From the NCBI GenBank assembly GCA_020026285.1, contig JAHHQS010000021.1, forward strand, positions 1-36,056: 36,056 nucleotides of DNA. Direction: 5' to 3'. The translations under genes were made by a program, and so were the position numbers. Source of the DNA: Parabacteroides sp. (GTDB taxonomy: Bacteria; Bacteroidota; Bacteroidia; Bacteroidales; Tannerellaceae). The notes under the pieces were generated by a model. The model did no database searches, had not been told where the DNA came from, and saw nothing but the letters and a program-made list of their open reading frames with translations. This document shows, piece by piece, positions 9,522 through 18,672 of this stretch (positions are counted from its first letter, which is position 1; each line of letters opens with the position of its first letter).

Positions 9522-9560
9522 AAAAGAGACACGCTCCGTACCAGGAACGTGTCTCTTTTT
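9522..9560 (+). terminator. Rho-independent terminator after the DUF3857 pair
   Basis: A 12-bp perfect stem (9522-9533 AAAAGAGACACG with 9548-9559) extends past one mismatch into TCC/GGA, with the loop GTACCA. T residues finish the right arm, and the matching A-run on the left would allow termination in both directions. Confidence 0.85.
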
Positions 9561-9645
9561 ATAAAAGCAATTTGATAATGTAGTAATGCCCTTGATATAA
9601 AAGGCCGTTAAAAACTGATTATTTCTCAATTTATATAAAGATAAT

Positions 9646-9677
9646 ATTGTTATTTTGCTAATAATACTGTTCCTTTG
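9646..9677 (+). promoter_or_regulatory. Candidate Bacteroidota promoter for tldD
   Basis: ATTG at 9646-9649 is followed after 20 bases by TTCCTTTG at 9670-9677. This fits the Bacteroidota TTG/N19-21/TAnnTTTG pattern with one mismatch in the -7 element. The predicted start of transcription is only a few bases before ATG 9689, giving a very short leader. Confidence 0.4.
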
Positions 9678-9688
9678 CAATTGCAAAT

Positions 9689-11227
9689 ATGAATAGTATG
9701 GATATAAATCGCAAAGATTTTTATAAATCAGAAGGGAAAAACATTTCTGACTCGTTAGCTACCCTGAATTTTGCAAAGGACTGCCCTGTAACAAAAACCA
9801 AAACTACAGATGCTTCCTTTGGTCTGAACCATTTTAAAGTAAATAAAAGTGACTTGCAGAAAGTAATGGCTGTTGCTCTTGAAAAAGGTGGAGATTATGC
9901 CGATTTATTTTTTGAGCACACAATCAATAATGGTATTCAATTACAAGATGGAGCTGTTAATAGTGCACAATCCAATATTGATTTCGGTATGGGAGTGCGT
10001 GTTTTGTCAGGAGATCAGACAGGCTATGCTTATATTGAAAATATAACTCTCGAAGAAATGTTGAAAGCTGCTAGAACTGCTGCAAGAATAGCTGATTCTA
10101 ACAATAAAATTCAAATTGCAAGCCTTACTGAAATCAAACCTTCTGCGAACTATTATAATGTTCAAACTTGTTGGGAAAGTTTTACCGTCAAGGATAAAAT
10201 GCCTATCTTACAAAAATTGAATGATACTATTTTTGGATTAGACAGCAGAGTTCATAAGGTAAGAGCTTTTTTAAGTGATTCGACTTCTCATATATTCTTC
10301 TGTAATACGGAAGGACAAATGTTTTATGATTATCGTCCTATGTGTTCATTATCGGCCTTATGTATTATGGAAGATAATGGCAGAATAGAAAATTCCTACT
10401 CTTCTCGTTCCTATAGAATGGGAACTGAGTTTCTGACAGATAATCTCATTCATATTCTGGCCAAGGAAGCTGTTGAAAAGACTTCTATCCTGTTTCATGC
10501 AATCAAGCCAAAAGGAGGTGAAATGCCTGTTGTCATGGGTGCTGGAGGTTCTGGTATTTTATTGCATGAAGCAATCGGACATGCTTTTGAAGCCGACTTT
10601 AATCGTAAAAAGACATCAATATTCTCTGACATGCTGAACAAGACTATCTGCAACAAACATATTAACGTTGTAGATGACGGTACTATTCTATTTAACAGAG
10701 GTTCAGTAAATATTGATGACGAAGGTATCGAAGGACAAAAAACATATATCGTTAAAGATGGAGTTCTGACAAGTTATCTGCATGATAGAATCAGTGCCAA
10801 ACATTATGGTATCCAATCAACAGGTAATGGTCGGCGTGAGAATTTCAGACAAATTCCTATTCCTCGTATGCGTGCAACATATATGGAAGCAGGGAACTAT
10901 GACGAGGAAGAAATTATTGCATCTGTAAAAAAAGGAATCTATGCCAGCAGTTTCACTAATGGACAGGTTCAGATTGGAGCTGGAGATTTTACTTTCTTCG
11001 TTAAGGATGGTTATCTGATTGAGAACGGGAAATTAACTCAGCCTATCAAAGATATTAATATCATTGGAAACGGACCTAAAGCTTTGGCTGATATAACTAT
11101 GGTTGGAAATAATTATAAGATGGACAATGGCACATGGACCTGCGGAAAAGATGGTCAGTCATGTCCGGTTACTTGTGGCATGCCTTCTGCGTTGGTCAGT
11201 AAATTGACTGTAGGAGGTGAAAACTAA
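9689..11227 (+). CDS. tldD: TldD-type metalloprotease subunit
   Basis: The 512-residue protein is the catalytic subunit of the TldD/TldE heterodimer, which degrades unfolded or modified peptides. The zinc motif is HEAIGH at residues 293-298 (HExxxH), embedded in SGILLHEAIGHAFEADF as in the family. The C-terminal region with the GNGRRENFRQIPIPRMRATY stretch is also typical. The first 45-50 residues are extra compared with E. coli TldD. They contain NRKDFYKSEG, which resembles a decayed Tat motif (RRDFLK) but lacks the hydrophobic segment after it. The start at 9689 is uncertain because the candidate promoter leaves almost no leader; ATG 9698 (Met4) is an alternative. The partner tldE follows after 31 bases. 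Confidence 0.92.
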   Translation: MNSMDINRKDFYKSEGKNISDSLATLNFAKDCPVTKTKTTDASFGLNHFKVNKSDLQKVMAVALEKGGDYADLFFEHTINNGIQLQDGAVNSAQSNIDFGMGVRVLSGDQTGYAYIENITLEEMLKAARTAARIADSNNKIQIASLTEIKPSANYYNVQTCWESFTVKDKMPILQKLNDTIFGLDSRVHKVRAFLSDSTSHIFFCNTEGQMFYDYRPMCSLSALCIMEDNGRIENSYSSRSYRMGTEFLTDNLIHILAKEAVEKTSILFHAIKPKGGEMPVVMGAGGSGILLHEAIGHAFEADFNRKKTSIFSDMLNKTICNKHINVVDDGTILFNRGSVNIDDEGIEGQKTYIVKDGVLTSYLHDRISAKHYGIQSTGNGRRENFRQIPIPRMRATYMEAGNYDEEEIIASVKKGIYASSFTNGQVQIGAGDFTFFVKDGYLIENGKLTQPIKDINIIGNGPKALADITMVGNNYKMDNGTWTCGKDGQSCPVTCGMPSALVSKLTVGGEN

Positions 11228-11258
11228 GTAAAACTTATAAGAATGTATTAAGGAAATC

Positions 11259-12578
11259 ATGATTACAAACGAGAATAAGGAACTGGCACAATGGGCTATG
11301 GATTTTGCCTTAAAAAATGGCTGCCAGGCATCAAAAGTTAGTTTATACGGAGGTTCTAGCACATCTTTCGAGATCAGAAATATGAAAATAGACCGATTAC
11401 ATAGAGCTTCAGAGAATTCATTAGTTATTCAACTCTATGTAGACGGCCGTTTTGGTTCTTTCTCAACCAATCGTTTGGATAAGGAAGAACTTGGTAAATT
11501 TATCAAAGACAATATTGATGCCACCCGTTATTTGGCAGAAGATAAAGCACGTACTTTACCTGACGAGAAGCGTTATTACAAAGGAGGAAATCCCGATTTA
11601 CAGCTTATCGATCCCAACTTCGATAACATCCAGCCCGATGTTAAAAAAGATCTGGCACTAAAGACTTGCGAAGAAATTTTAGGTAAGGACAAACGTATCA
11701 TCTCTGCATCGGCATCTTATGGCGATGAGAAAGACTTCAAGTATATGATAGCCAGTAACGGATTTGAAGGAGAGACATCTGCTTCCTCTTTCAGTCTGGT
11801 TGGCAGTGTGAGTATCAAAGGCGATGGAGATGCCCGCCCTGAATCTTTCTGGTATGATTCGGCCTTATACTATAAGGATATGGTGAAGGAAGGTATCGGA
11901 ACCAAAGCTTTAGAACGCGTACTTCGTAAACTTGGACAAAGAAAAACCAAGTCCGGCCGATATGAAATGATTGTTGACAATATGAATTCATCTCGTCTTC
12001 TTTCTCCTATCATGGATGCAATTGACGGTGCAGCCATTCAGCAAAAAAATTCATTCCTGATAGACAAACTTGATCAGAAAATATTGGGAGATAAATTGAC
12101 ACTGAGAGATCAGCCTCATTTAATTCAAACCCCAGGAGCACGCTATTTTGATCATGAAGGTGTTGCTACAAAGCCTATGTCTATCTTCGAAAACGGAGTA
12201 TTGAAGACTTATTTTATCGATACATACCGTGCCAATAAAATGGCTGTTGCCCCTACTGTTTCATCAGCTTCCATTCTTACGATGGATATGAGTAACAAAA
12301 ATCTGGAGGCTTTGATTGCTGATGTTAATAAAGGAATACTGATTACCGGATTTAATGGTGGTAATTGTAATTGTACAACAGGTGACTTCTCATATGGTAT
12401 CGAAGGATTTTTAGTAGAAAAAGGCAAATTGATTCAGCCTGTCTCTGAAATGAATGTGACAGGAAACATGTTAAACCTATGGAACCAGTTAGTCGAAGTA
12501 GGTAATGATCCTCGTTACTCATCAAGCTGGCAGATTCCAAGTTTACATTTCGAAGGAATTGATTTTAGTGGTTTATAA
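11259..12578 (+). CDS. tldE: TldE/PmbA-type protease subunit
   Basis: The 439-residue protein belongs to the TldE (PmbA) family and is the non-metal subunit of the TldD/TldE protease. It lacks the HExxxH motif, as expected, but keeps the family's C-terminal GNCNCTTGDFSYGIEGFLVEKG and the MNVTGNM stretch. The size matches typical TldE proteins. It lies 31 bases downstream of tldD, and an 11-base gap separates it from the YhcH-type gene. The short gaps support co-transcription of all three. Assignment is firm from sequence plus pairing. Confidence 0.92.
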   Translation: MITNENKELAQWAMDFALKNGCQASKVSLYGGSSTSFEIRNMKIDRLHRASENSLVIQLYVDGRFGSFSTNRLDKEELGKFIKDNIDATRYLAEDKARTLPDEKRYYKGGNPDLQLIDPNFDNIQPDVKKDLALKTCEEILGKDKRIISASASYGDEKDFKYMIASNGFEGETSASSFSLVGSVSIKGDGDARPESFWYDSALYYKDMVKEGIGTKALERVLRKLGQRKTKSGRYEMIVDNMNSSRLLSPIMDAIDGAAIQQKNSFLIDKLDQKILGDKLTLRDQPHLIQTPGARYFDHEGVATKPMSIFENGVLKTYFIDTYRANKMAVAPTVSSASILTMDMSNKNLEALIADVNKGILITGFNGGNCNCTTGDFSYGIEGFLVEKGKLIQPVSEMNVTGNMLNLWNQLVEVGNDPRYSSSWQIPSLHFEGIDFSGL

Positions 12579-12589
12579 AATAATTTGAT

Positions 12590-13039
12590 ATGATACAAGC
12601 ATCTATTACTGATTCTGAAAGAATCGAAAATATACATCCTCTCTTCAAACAGGCATTCGATTATATCAGGAATACTGATTTTTCCAAATTAGATGATGGT
12701 CGATATGAAATAAAAGGAGATGATTTATTTGTTAGTATTCAAAGTATTAACGGTAAGGCTGAATTGGATGCCGACGTGGAAATCCATAAGAAATATATCG
12801 ATATACAACTTCCATTAGAGGGAGTTGAACAAATTGGGTGGATACCTACTTGTAATCTGAAAAAAGTAAAGTCTTCCTATAATGAAGCTAACGATATTGC
12901 CTTTTATGAAGAAAGACCAACAACATTGCTTCGAATCATTCCAGGGCAATTTGTTATCTTTTTCCCAGAAGACGGACATGCTCCAGGTATAGGAGACGGA
13001 AAAATTCGTAAAATAGTAGTGAAAATCAAATTATCATAG
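12590..13039 (+). CDS. YhcH/YjgK/YiaL (DUF386) family protein
   Basis: The 149-residue protein is a complete DUF386 cupin-like fold. Family hallmarks are the metal-site stretch EIHKKYIDIQ (Glu64, His66) in the first half, FFPEDGHAPG with His130 in the second, and the closing KIVVKI. Members bind a metal and sugars, and several act as anomerases or accessory proteins in sialic acid and other sugar catabolism (EbgC, NanQ). No sugar-pathway gene lies nearby, so the substrate cannot be inferred. The ATG lies 11 bases after tldE, and a long inverted repeat follows. Confidence 0.9.
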   Translation: MIQASITDSERIENIHPLFKQAFDYIRNTDFSKLDDGRYEIKGDDLFVSIQSINGKAELDADVEIHKKYIDIQLPLEGVEQIGWIPTCNLKKVKSSYNEANDIAFYEERPTTLLRIIPGQFVIFFPEDGHAPGIGDGKIRKIVVKIKLS

Positions 13040-13063
13040 ATTATCCGAACATCTTATATCTAA

Positions 13064-13126
13064 ATTCAGTGATTCCGACACTTTCTTCTGCTTTAGAACG
13101 GCAGGAATCACTGAATCCAATATTTT
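13064..13126. terminator. Bidirectional terminator between converging genes
   Basis: A perfect 13-bp inverted repeat (ATTCAGTGATTCC at 13064-13076, GGAATCACTGAAT at 13104-13116) encloses a 27-base loop and is followed by CCAATATTTTT. It sits between the stop of the YhcH-type gene and the stop of pbpC, where a shared terminator is expected. The long loop is unusual. Confidence 0.65.
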
Positions 13127-13154
13127 TACTCTTGAACGATTATAAATAGAAGAA

Positions 13155-15566
13155 TTACTCTCTGACCTCAAACAAAATACTTTTGCGATTTCCTTCTTCA
13201 TCGATTAACGAAAGTATGTGATTTCCTGGCTCCAACAACTCTGCCTTTTGATGGATATGGCGTGTTTCTCCTAAATAGACATTATCCAGATGCCAATATA
13301 TCGTTGCATCAGCACGTGTATGAGTGGCCCGCATAACAACTTTTTCTTTCTTTCCGGAAAATCCTTTTGGCTGATAAAGTACTGCGCCATGCTCTGGATA
13401 CAATATGGCCATTTGCCTTGACTGATCCTCTTCGCATCCAGGTTTTAAAGGTGGAAGAGATTCATAATCTACGTGATAATTTTTATAATAATAGGCTTGA
13501 GCCGGAGGTAAAACGAACCATGACCGACTTTGCATCTGAGTAACAGATTCACATGAACTATTTACCCGGTACAGTCCATCGGAAGAAAGATGAATCAACT
13601 GATGAAAAGGACAAACTTTGGTAATAAGTCCCTTTCGGGGAATATAAACGGAATCGATCTGATCACATATCTGCGAAGCCTTGTAACCACTCCTCCTGCA
13701 AACTGGAACTAATTCCATTTCGTCGTAAGGCTTATCAAACCAGGAAGCATCTTGCAGCAAAGAAAATGTATCAAACAGAATCGGAGCAGCGTATCCTACT
13801 CCCGTCAATCCGCTTCTACCTTCACCTGAAGCATTTCCGACCCAGACTCCAACCACGTAACGAGGTGTAACACCTATTGCCCAGGCGTCTCGTCCGCCAT
13901 AACTTGTTCCTGTTTTCCAGGCAACTTGTTTCATTGAAGAAAATTGTTGCCAGTCGGCTTCTTCTTCTGGACGATTCAGTCCGGACATGGCCTCGAACAT
14001 AAACCAGAGAGATGCATAAGATAAGATCGATTCATCCTGTAGTCTGTCATCAGTAATAATTGATATCGGCTCTTTCTTCTTTACAGGAGCAACGGTCAAC
14101 GGATGTAAATCATCCGGATCATATCTTCCATCATAATCACGATAATGATTTAACATTCTTGCCAAAGAAGCATACATCCCTGACAAATCCCAAAGAGTTC
14201 CTTCTGCTCCACCGAGAATCAGAGATGCTCCGTAATGTTCTTCCGAAAAACGAAGAGTAGTCATTCCCAATTTTTTCAGCAAAGTCATAAAACGACCAGT
14301 ATTATATTCAGAAAGCATTCTGACAAGAGGTACATTTAATGAGCGCTCAATAGCTACATGAGCAGGAACAGCCCCATAAAAAGTCTTATTATAATTTTGT
14401 GGTGAAAAGCCATTTATATTAAGAGGAATATCCGATATCAATGTTGAAGGAAGTATCTGGCCGTCATTCAGCATTGCTGCATAAAGAAATGGTTTCAATA
14501 TACTTCCGGTACTTCTTGGTGATGTTATCAGATCAACCTGATAACCATGTTCTTTATCAGACTGATGTCCTGTGACATTTCCGACATAAGCTAATGTTTC
14601 TCCTGTTTCAACATCCGCAACCAAAACAGCTGCATTATATATGTAATTCGAATGGTACTCTGCAACATAACGATTCACCAAATTCTGAACGCGTTGCTGT
14701 AGAACAGGATCCAACGTCGTAAATAGACGTTTCTGATCTTGATTTTCAGCAGACATTCTATCTAACAAATGTGGAGCGCCATCCGGCAAAGGAATCGGTT
14801 TATCAGGAAGTTGTTCCATACAAGCTAACTCAAATTCAGTCTGATCTAAAATACGCTCATCAAAAAGATCTTTTAAAAGACGATCACGTTTTTGTTTCAG
14901 TTCTGATCGGTTTCTTCCTGGATGAATCACTGCCGGTGAATTAGGCAGAACAGCCAATGTTGCATATTCGGCCCATGATAACTCAGTTACATCTCTTCCA
15001 AAATATCTCCAAGCCGCGGCCTCAATACCTACCACATTTCCCCCAAAAGGAGCATGAGAAGCATACAGACTCAAGATTTCGTCCTTGCTATATACCGTTT
15101 CAAAATATATCGCCCAAAGCATTTCTATCAGTTTCTGACCTACAGTTCTATTCTGATTTCCCCTTGCAATCCGAGCTAACTGCATCGTCAACGTACTTCC
15201 TCCACTAAGAATCTTTCTTTCGATTATATTGGTATGTAAAGCACGAGCAATAGCTAGCGGATCTATACCAAAATGATAATAGAATCTCTTATCTTCATAA
15301 TGAGTCAGACAAACTGTAAATTTTTCAGGAATCTTTTTTCGAGCCGGGAAACGCCATTGTCCGTCAGATGCAATTCTTGCTCCTAATAATAGATCGGATG
15401 TATGATTTGATGTGTAAAGTAGTGTGGAGTAAGGTTTCGAAAACAATGGACTGGGAACCCATAATCGCATGACACACCAACATAATATTAAAAGACAGGA
15501 AAAGAATATTATTCCATATCCTTTTCCTGCCACATATTTCTTATATGTTGATGTATGATCAGACAT
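13155..15566 (-). CDS. pbpC: Penicillin-binding protein 1C (transglycosylase/transpeptidase)
   Basis: This 803-residue class A PBP carries a membrane anchor (about 17-38), a GT51 glycosyltransferase domain with the catalytic Glu in HYEDKRFYYHFGID and the GGSTLTMQLAR motif, and a transpeptidase domain. The transpeptidase motifs are SILK in GSILKPF, SLN in ERSLNVP and KTGT in AWKTGTSYGGRDAW. A C-terminal BiPBP_C-type domain and its length identify PBP1C. I chose ATG 15566 over the upstream TTG 15578. It gives an 8-base ATGTCTGA overlap with the stop of the serine acetyltransferase gene, suggesting translational coupling. In many genomes pbpC sits next to an alpha-2-macroglobulin gene; none is seen here. 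Instead it ends the run that begins with the kinase cluster. Confidence 0.93.
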   Translation of the reverse strand: MSDHTSTYKKYVAGKGYGIIFFSCLLILCWCVMRLWVPSPLFSKPYSTLLYTSNHTSDLLLGARIASDGQWRFPARKKIPEKFTVCLTHYEDKRFYYHFGIDPLAIARALHTNIIERKILSGGSTLTMQLARIARGNQNRTVGQKLIEMLWAIYFETVYSKDEILSLYASHAPFGGNVVGIEAAAWRYFGRDVTELSWAEYATLAVLPNSPAVIHPGRNRSELKQKRDRLLKDLFDERILDQTEFELACMEQLPDKPIPLPDGAPHLLDRMSAENQDQKRLFTTLDPVLQQRVQNLVNRYVAEYHSNYIYNAAVLVADVETGETLAYVGNVTGHQSDKEHGYQVDLITSPRSTGSILKPFLYAAMLNDGQILPSTLISDIPLNINGFSPQNYNKTFYGAVPAHVAIERSLNVPLVRMLSEYNTGRFMTLLKKLGMTTLRFSEEHYGASLILGGAEGTLWDLSGMYASLARMLNHYRDYDGRYDPDDLHPLTVAPVKKKEPISIITDDRLQDESILSYASLWFMFEAMSGLNRPEEEADWQQFSSMKQVAWKTGTSYGGRDAWAIGVTPRYVVGVWVGNASGEGRSGLTGVGYAAPILFDTFSLLQDASWFDKPYDEMELVPVCRRSGYKASQICDQIDSVYIPRKGLITKVCPFHQLIHLSSDGLYRVNSSCESVTQMQSRSWFVLPPAQAYYYKNYHVDYESLPPLKPGCEEDQSRQMAILYPEHGAVLYQPKGFSGKKEKVVMRATHTRADATIYWHLDNVYLGETRHIHQKAELLEPGNHILSLIDEEGNRKSILFEVRE

Positions 15567-16467
15567 AATTATCTTCAATAACCCGTGACTGGACTATCTT
15601 GGATCCAGGAGGAATACTATGAGTCAGCCAAATGTTTCCACCTATAGTAGAACCTTTTCCAATAGTAATACGTCCTAAGACAGAAGCATTCGAATAAATA
15701 GTAACATCATCCTCTATAATTGGATGACGAGGAACGTCTAATGGCAGACCTTCAGCATCAAGAGTAAAATTCTTTGCTCCAAGAGTTACACCCTGGTACA
15801 ATCGAACATGATTTCCTATAATAGCTGTCTGCCCGACAACAATTCCTGTTCCATGATCCATACTGAAATATTCTCCGATACAAGCTCCCGGATGAATATC
15901 TATTCCTGTTCGAGAATGAGCCATTTCAGTTATTATTCGTGGTAATACAGGAACACCAGATATAAATAACTCATGAGCCACACGCTGATGCAACATAGCA
16001 TATATCGCAGGATAACAAAAAATTATTTCACTGACACTTTTAGCTGCAGGATCGCCATCTAAAATTGCTTTTATATCTGTAGATAATAAATATTTCAGTT
16101 TAGGAATCTGATTGACAAAAGAAACAGCCAGTTCTGAAGATTTTTGTTTCAACAATACTGGATTCTCATCGGATTCGAAACACAGACTATTATAAATCTG
16201 TTCCTGCATCAAATCGAAAATCTTTTCCAGATAAACCCCCATATAATAAGATAATGACTCGCTCCCCATATTCTGAACATCATCAAAGAATCCAGGAAAG
16301 ATTACGGAACGTAACAAGGTCATTACCTCTTTTATCTTAGCAACTGAAGGCGATGGCTTTTGGTGCAAAGGAATATATTTATAATCCGACGAATCGACAT
16401 CAGACAATATCTCTACATTCTGCTGTATTTGTTTTAATATTTCATTTCTTTCCATAATATACAGCAT
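15559..16467 (-). CDS. cysE: Serine O-acetyltransferase (EpsC-like)
   Basis: The 302-residue enzyme is predicted to transfer acetyl from acetyl-CoA to L-serine, the first step of cysteine synthesis. The C-terminal half is a left-handed hexapeptide beta helix with the family signature DIHPGACIGEYFSMDHGTGIVVG and its catalytic Asp-His, then GVTLGAKNF. The N-terminal half is the helical SAT region. Length suits the longer EpsC-like group. The ATG at 16467 lies one base after the lipoprotein stop; an internal ATG at 16455 (MERNE) is also possible. Its place between a surface lipoprotein and pbpC is odd for a cysteine-biosynthesis gene. Confidence 0.92.
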   Translation of the reverse strand: MLYIMERNEILKQIQQNVEILSDVDSSDYKYIPLHQKPSPSVAKIKEVMTLLRSVIFPGFFDDVQNMGSESLSYYMGVYLEKIFDLMQEQIYNSLCFESDENPVLLKQKSSELAVSFVNQIPKLKYLLSTDIKAILDGDPAAKSVSEIIFCYPAIYAMLHQRVAHELFISGVPVLPRIITEMAHSRTGIDIHPGACIGEYFSMDHGTGIVVGQTAIIGNHVRLYQGVTLGAKNFTLDAEGLPLDVPRHPIIEDDVTIYSNASVLGRITIGKGSTIGGNIWLTHSIPPGSKIVQSRVIEDNYV

Positions 16468-16468
16468 T

Positions 16469-18658
16469 TTATTTATCCCACAGAGGAGAATATTTTACAA
16501 AATCCTTTGAACCGGTTGTTGTTCCTATGTAAAGATAAGAATCAATTGAAAACATAAAAATACTATTTAAGTTATCTGCATGAATCTTTGACTTTAAAGA
16601 AGTATTCATTTTCGACCAGACATCCTCTTTAGGCTCATAGGTCCACATGTCCAAATTAGTATCTAAAACATAAATTCTATCTTTTGTAGCAGTTCCTGTA
16701 ACAATACCCGCAGCTTTAGTCGGACATTGTGCACGTTCATTCCATGAAGTCATATTCTTCGAAGACCATAGACTTTTACTATAAGAATCACCCGACAAAC
16801 TATTTCCTGTTTTACCAAGTCCAACGAATGTGATGGAATCACCCAAATTCACAACGACACTACCAAATTGTTTTTCCGGGAATACTCCGACTTTACTCCA
16901 AGACTCTGTCCAGCCCGAGAACTTGATAATTTCTGAATTCAAACTATCTTTAGTAGCACCGCCAAAGAAATATGTCTCGTTTTCTATAGAAACAGCAGAT
17001 GCGTCATATAATGCTACTTTTAACTTCGAATTATCCAATTCTTTCCAATTATTATTCTCCATTGAATAATAGGAGAAAGCACTACTGACCTCATTCAAAT
17101 CATCTATACCTCCCAAATTCAGGATAGAAAAGTCATTTAATTGAACGCAACATGCACCCTTTGTCGCAACGATAGTAGAAGCTTTACTTTGCCATGTATT
17201 TTTCACAACATCATACCCAAACATCTGAGAAGATCGTTTTCCTCCCAAATCACCACCAATAACATATCCTGATTTATGAGCGACACAAGTTGAAGCATCA
17301 GATACTGACGCACCTGGGAAAGAAGGCAATTTTGTCAAAATCTTTGGAGTTTCTACTTTTTTCACTTGTCCATATGAAGTCGACTTTAAATTAGTTGCAT
17401 AAGCACGTACGTAATATGTTTTGGAACCTTTTAGATTAGGGATAACACCAGATATTATGCTATCGCCCTTATACACTTGAATTTTATTATTAGTAACCGT
17501 AGGTTCAATTGTTTCCCCCCAACAGAATCCGGCTTCAATTATTTCACTTTCACCTTTATCTTGAATCACACCACTTACCTTCAATCCGTCAACTGTTAGA
17601 TCGTCATTTTTTATATCATCTGTAGTAACTGTCGGAGCCTGACTCATTACAACAAATTGTAATGCATCACCATCATTATAAGAAATGCCAAATGAATTCT
17701 TTGCGTAGGCACGAACATAATAAGGAGTCTGTTGCTTCAATGATTTTAAAGTTCCACGCAAAACAGAGTCATTACTCAACGTACATATAAGTTTAGTATC
17801 CTCTATGGTCGGAATTTTATTTGTTTCACTATAACAAAAACCACATTCTTCAATTTCAGTTTCTCCTGTTAAATCCAATACAGCTTCTAAAGTAGCAGAA
17901 GTGTAATCTCTTGATTTTAATTTAAACGAAGTAAAACCAGGCTTACCATCTATTGTTTTGAAACTTTTCTCCTCTCCTGTAAAACGTCCAAACGAATTTT
18001 CTACATAAGCACGAACATAATAAGTGGTAAGAGGTTTTAATTGTGATATCACCTGGCTGAAAGAGTCTACTTCCATCGATATAACATATTTCTTTGGTGT
18101 TGAATCCTCCGGTTTCGTTGATAACAAAATACCCCTTTCTTTTATTTCGCCTTCACCCCTATCAATTATTTTACCGCCACAGACAAAAGAAGAAGCCTTG
18201 ATATCTCTTGGGTTAAGTGTCTTTACAATGCCTAATCCTGTTGTAGTTGTAACACATATTTCATCTCCATAACCTGTTCCTTTTTTATTGGTTGCATATG
18301 GACGAAGGTAATATTTACTATTTTCTTTCAAATTATCAGCTATTGCAGTAAACTGCCCTAGTCCATCTCCTACAGACTTCTTTTCATCAGTATCTATAGT
18401 TGGTTTTGATTCTAATCCCCAACAAATACCATAACTTTCAACAGAAACACCATTTGCACTTGTTACTTCTGCTTGGATAGTAATGGTTGTAGCTGTACGT
18501 TTAATTTTATATTCATCAGAACTCCCTGTCAATAAAACGACTTCAGGCTCTTTAGCATTTTTAATATCTCCAGACATGTCTGGATCTTCCACACATCCAG
18601 AAAAGAAAAGAGAACTTGCTCCCAATAGGAACAAGAGATAATTTATATATTTATTCAT
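16469..18658 (-). CDS. Large surface lipoprotein with four FN3-like repeats and a Kelch-like domain
   Basis: The 729-residue protein starts with a lipoprotein signal ending FSGC (Cys22). The residues after the Cys are Val-Glu-Asp-Pro-Asp, an acidic stretch like the Bacteroidota lipoprotein export signal, so it may face outward. Four fibronectin III-like repeats follow (about 38-137, 145-235, 243-335, 340-435). Each ends in a YYVRAYA-like strand and most contain a GxCxG/S turn. Residues about 445-729 show Kelch-like beta-propeller repeats (YVIGGD, LNLGGI, YFFGG). I chose ATG 18658 over 18673 because a GGGGAGA ribosome-binding site (18665-18671) precedes it and a clean signal results. The upstream ATG overlaps the previous stop by one base. 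No enzyme motif is seen; a binding or sensing role is inferred. Confidence 0.85.
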   Translation of the reverse strand: MNKYINYLLFLLGASSLFFSGCVEDPDMSGDIKNAKEPEVVLLTGSSDEYKIKRTATTITIQAEVTSANGVSVESYGICWGLESKPTIDTDEKKSVGDGLGQFTAIADNLKENSKYYLRPYATNKKGTGYGDEICVTTTTGLGIVKTLNPRDIKASSFVCGGKIIDRGEGEIKERGILLSTKPEDSTPKKYVISMEVDSFSQVISQLKPLTTYYVRAYVENSFGRFTGEEKSFKTIDGKPGFTSFKLKSRDYTSATLEAVLDLTGETEIEECGFCYSETNKIPTIEDTKLICTLSNDSVLRGTLKSLKQQTPYYVRAYAKNSFGISYNDGDALQFVVMSQAPTVTTDDIKNDDLTVDGLKVSGVIQDKGESEIIEAGFCWGETIEPTVTNNKIQVYKGDSIISGVIPNLKGSKTYYVRAYATNLKSTSYGQVKKVETPKILTKLPSFPGASVSDASTCVAHKSGYVIGGDLGGKRSSQMFGYDVVKNTWQSKASTIVATKGACCVQLNDFSILNLGGIDDLNEVSSAFSYYSMENNNWKELDNSKLKVALYDASAVSIENETYFFGGATKDSLNSEIIKFSGWTESWSKVGVFPEKQFGSVVVNLGDSITFVGLGKTGNSLSGDSYSKSLWSSKNMTSWNERAQCPTKAAGIVTGTATKDRIYVLDTNLDMWTYEPKEDVWSKMNTSLKSKIHADNLNSIFMFSIDSYLYIGTTTGSKDFVKYSPLWDK

Positions 18659-18672
18659 TACAAATCTCCCCA

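Noticed and set aside
13064..13116. Recombination or attachment site
   Set aside because: A 13-bp inverted repeat between two converging stops with no integrase nearby is better explained as a shared terminator.
15567..15578. TTG start for pbpC at 15578
   Set aside because: The ATG at 15566 gives the usual short cytoplasmic N-terminus and a tight ATGTCTGA overlap with cysE.
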